From the NCBI GenBank assembly GCA_027036655.1, contig JALWEC010000462.1:1-7010 (forward strand): a stretch of DNA of 7,010 nt, in the 5' to 3' direction. Below, piece by piece: positions 6,323 through 7,010 of this stretch; position 1 is the first letter of the stretch, and the number at the start of each line of letters is the position of its first letter. The notes beneath the pieces are model-generated. The model was not told the origin of the DNA and made no database searches. It saw only the letters and a program-made list of their open reading frames with translations. This DNA comes from Melioribacteraceae bacterium. GTDB taxonomy: Bacteria > Bacteroidota > Ignavibacteria > Ignavibacteriales > Melioribacteraceae. The position numbers were made by a program, and so were the translations under genes.

Positions 6323-6406
6323 TGGGCGGCGAGGGATTCGAACCCCCAAAGGCGTATGCCAACGGATTTACAGTCCGCCCCGGCTCTCCAACTCCGGCGT
6401 CCGCCC
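6323..6406 (-). tRNA. trnY: tRNA-Tyr (anticodon GTA), class II with long variable arm
   Basis: An 84-nt tRNA. The anticodon stem GCGGA/TCCGT encloses CTGTAAA (anticodon GTA). A long variable arm with a GGC-ATAC-GCC stem marks it as class II. The D-stem is CCGG/CCGG and the T-arm is GGGGG-TTCGAAT-CCCTC. The acceptor stem pairs six of seven positions (GGGCGG/CCGCCC); position 7 is A opposite G66, a mismatch. Position 8 is C where nearly all tRNAs have U. The discriminator is A, followed by CA, so no CCA is encoded. It is the first gene behind the promoter at 6416-6443. Its identity is clear despite the odd bases. Confidence 0.96.
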
Positions 6407-6415
6407 AAAACTTTC

Positions 6416-6443
6416 ATTATATTTATGAACATATAAATTTCAA
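6416..6443 (-). promoter_or_regulatory. Sigma70-type promoter upstream of tRNA-Tyr
   Basis: On the minus strand TTGAAA (-35, 6443-6438) and TATAAT (-10, 6421-6416) are 16 bases apart, close to the housekeeping consensus (one -35 mismatch, perfect -10). The expected start point is about 6409-6410, only a few bases before the first base of tRNA-Tyr at 6406, giving a near-leaderless tRNA transcript. It is the only convincing promoter seen upstream of the block, and it drives at least tRNA-Tyr and probably tRNA-Gly. Confidence 0.75.
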
Positions 6444-6551
6444 GAGCAACAAATTTATAGCTTTTTTAATATTAATGCAAATCTTTTTTTTGAGATTTTT
6501 ATAAACGGTTTGTACGTTTGTTATCGTTATGAAGATAGAGCTTAAAAAAAG
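6444..6551. other. AT-rich noncoding spacer upstream of the tRNA promoter
   Basis: No gene is seen here. Only small AT-rich inverted repeats appear: ATAAATTT/AAATTTAT (6433-6440 with 6451-6458) overlapping the -35 box, AAATCT/AGATTT (6479-6484 with 6493-6498), and AGCTT/AAGCT (6539-6543 with 6549-6553). The upstream A/T tracts could act as an UP element for the tRNA promoter. None is strong enough to name alone. Confidence 0.5.
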
Positions 6552-6641
6552 CTTTGCATAGCTCAGCAATATGTCATTCTAAATAGAGCGAAGCAAATTT
6601 GCCTTGACGGACTCAATATGACAAATTTGGGTTATGCAAAG
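6552..6641. repeat. Degenerate palindromic repeat (REP/MITE-like remnant)
   Basis: The ends CTTTGCATA (6552-6560) and TATGCAAAG (6633-6641) are perfect 9-bp inverted repeats, and the pairing continues with G-U pairs to 6564/6629. Inside, TGTCAT (6572-6577) pairs with ATGACA (6618-6623). The core holds the words GTCATTCT, GAGCGAAGC and GACTCAATATGACA, which resemble a family of dispersed intergenic palindromes with TGTCATTCTGAGCGAAG-type ends that I recall from many genomes. The core also carries a perfect 10-bp palindrome, GCAAATTTGC (6593-6602). On the minus strand seven T (6550-6544) follow one base after the outer stem, so it could serve as the terminator of the gene at 6728-7010. The repeat family assignment is from memory. 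Confidence 0.5.
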
Positions 6642-6647
6642 GTTCCT

Positions 6648-6730
6648 ATTAGTTTTTTGAGTAAACTCTTCCATGCCTTTATCCAAAGCCGCTCTATAAG
6701 TTTTTTTGTGCTTTAATAAGTTTCGCCTTA
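6648..6730 (-). pseudogene. Possible decayed coding remnant downstream of the unknown gene
   Basis: Right after the stop of the unknown CDS, another minus-strand frame reads YRAALDKGMEEFTQKTN (6698-6648), which looks protein-like. A third frame just upstream (about 6685-6735) is also open but lysine-rich because of A runs. The open frame then continues into the palindromic repeat and stops at 6579-6581. One reading is the frameshifted tail of a longer gene, interrupted by the repeat. The stretch is short and may be chance; no good start or ribosome site is seen. Confidence 0.25.
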
Positions 6731-7010
6731 TTTAGTTTTTTCAGCTTCCAAAAGCATTTTACGAGTTAAAGAACGAATATTGTTTATTTTTTCTTCTCGT
6801 TGTAAGGCATATTTTTCTTTGCTACTTATTAGAGTAGCGAAACTTTGTTTTTCAAATTCCCTTTGTCTTTTCAATGCTTCCTTTGCAATTGTCTCCGATA
6901 ATGAACTTTTTTCCAATTGAGCGATAATTTTGGCTATTCTTACGTCTATCCATTGGCTTGCCCATTCAGCAATAAAAAGGCGAGTTTCCGTATTATCGGT
7001 TTCAAAAATT
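6728..7010 (-). CDS. Unknown protein, C-terminal 93 residues (5' end outside window)
   Basis: I do not recognise this gene. The frame is open from the right edge to TAA at 6728-6730. Visible residues begin FETDNTETRLFIAEWASQWI, then a helical, charged segment (KSSLSETIAKEALKRQREFE) and a Lys/Glu/Arg-rich tail ending RKMLLEAEKTK. The last ~60 residues have heptad-like charge patterning suggestive of a coiled coil or long helix. No catalytic motif, signal peptide or membrane segment is visible. A TTG at 6916 could act as an internal start, but the frame stays open and protein-like upstream of it, so the gene most likely begins outside. It is on the same strand as the tRNA/ribosomal block but is separated by ~320 noncoding bases and a promoter, so it is probably an independent unit. 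Confidence 0.6.
   Translation of the reverse strand, partial: IFETDNTETRLFIAEWASQWIDVRIAKIIAQLEKSSLSETIAKEALKRQREFEKQSFATLISSKEKYALQREEKINNIRSLTRKMLLEAEKTK

Noticed and set aside
6244..6504. Open frames on both strands over tRNA-Tyr (for example GGEGFEPPK on the plus strand)
   Set aside because: They are translations of the tRNA and its complement, a well-known annotation artefact, with no ribosome site.

Overview
The window comes from a bacterial chromosome of moderate-to-low GC. It holds one long block read entirely on the minus strand. In transcription order (high to low coordinates) the block is tRNA-Tyr, tRNA-Gly, tRNA-Thr, rpmG, tRNA-Trp, secE, nusG, rplK, rplA, rplJ, rplL and the first ~880 codons of rpoB, which runs off the left edge. 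This is the widely conserved secE-nusG-rplKAJL-rpoBC core with its usual upstream tRNA/L33 segment. Further upstream lie a noncoding stretch with a degenerate palindromic repeat and the 3' end of an unrecognised gene that runs off the right edge.

Organism: the protein sequences and the rpmG/tRNA-Trp/secE order suggest the FCB superphylum (Bacteroidetes/Chlorobi/Ignavibacteria side). Strong Shine-Dalgarno sequences before several genes, and a classical TTGAAA/TATAAT promoter before tRNA-Tyr, argue against typical Bacteroidia. An Ignavibacteria-like or Chlorobi-like genome is my best guess. It rests on family resemblance from memory, not on a search.

Layout: 1-2641 rpoB (partial, TTG start); 2642-2751 spacer with a strong stem-loop (likely attenuator or processing site); 2752-3132 rplL; 3172-3693 rplJ; 3761-4462 rplA; 4500-4925 rplK; 4947-5492 nusG (TTG start, abutting the secE stop); 5493-5675 secE; 5698-5770 tRNA-Trp; 5780-5947 rpmG; 6000-6072 tRNA-Thr; 6075-6112 intrinsic terminator; 6137-6210 tRNA-Gly; 6299-6318 short terminator-like hairpin; 6323-6406 tRNA-Tyr; 6416-6443 promoter; 6552-6641 palindromic repeat; 6728-7010 unknown partial CDS.

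How the genes work together: the block makes translation components (L33, L11, L1, L10, L7/L12 and four tRNAs), the elongation factor NusG, the RNA polymerase beta subunit, and the SecE translocon subunit. The regulatory interest lies in the spacers. A textbook terminator sits inside the tRNA cluster and ends two bases before tRNA-Thr. A 13-bp hairpin closed by a GNRA-type loop separates the r-protein genes from rpoB. The usual tuf gene is absent between tRNA-Thr and tRNA-Trp. I see no evidence of a novel defence, mobile or biosynthetic system. The most unexplained part is the right end, about 6540-7010.
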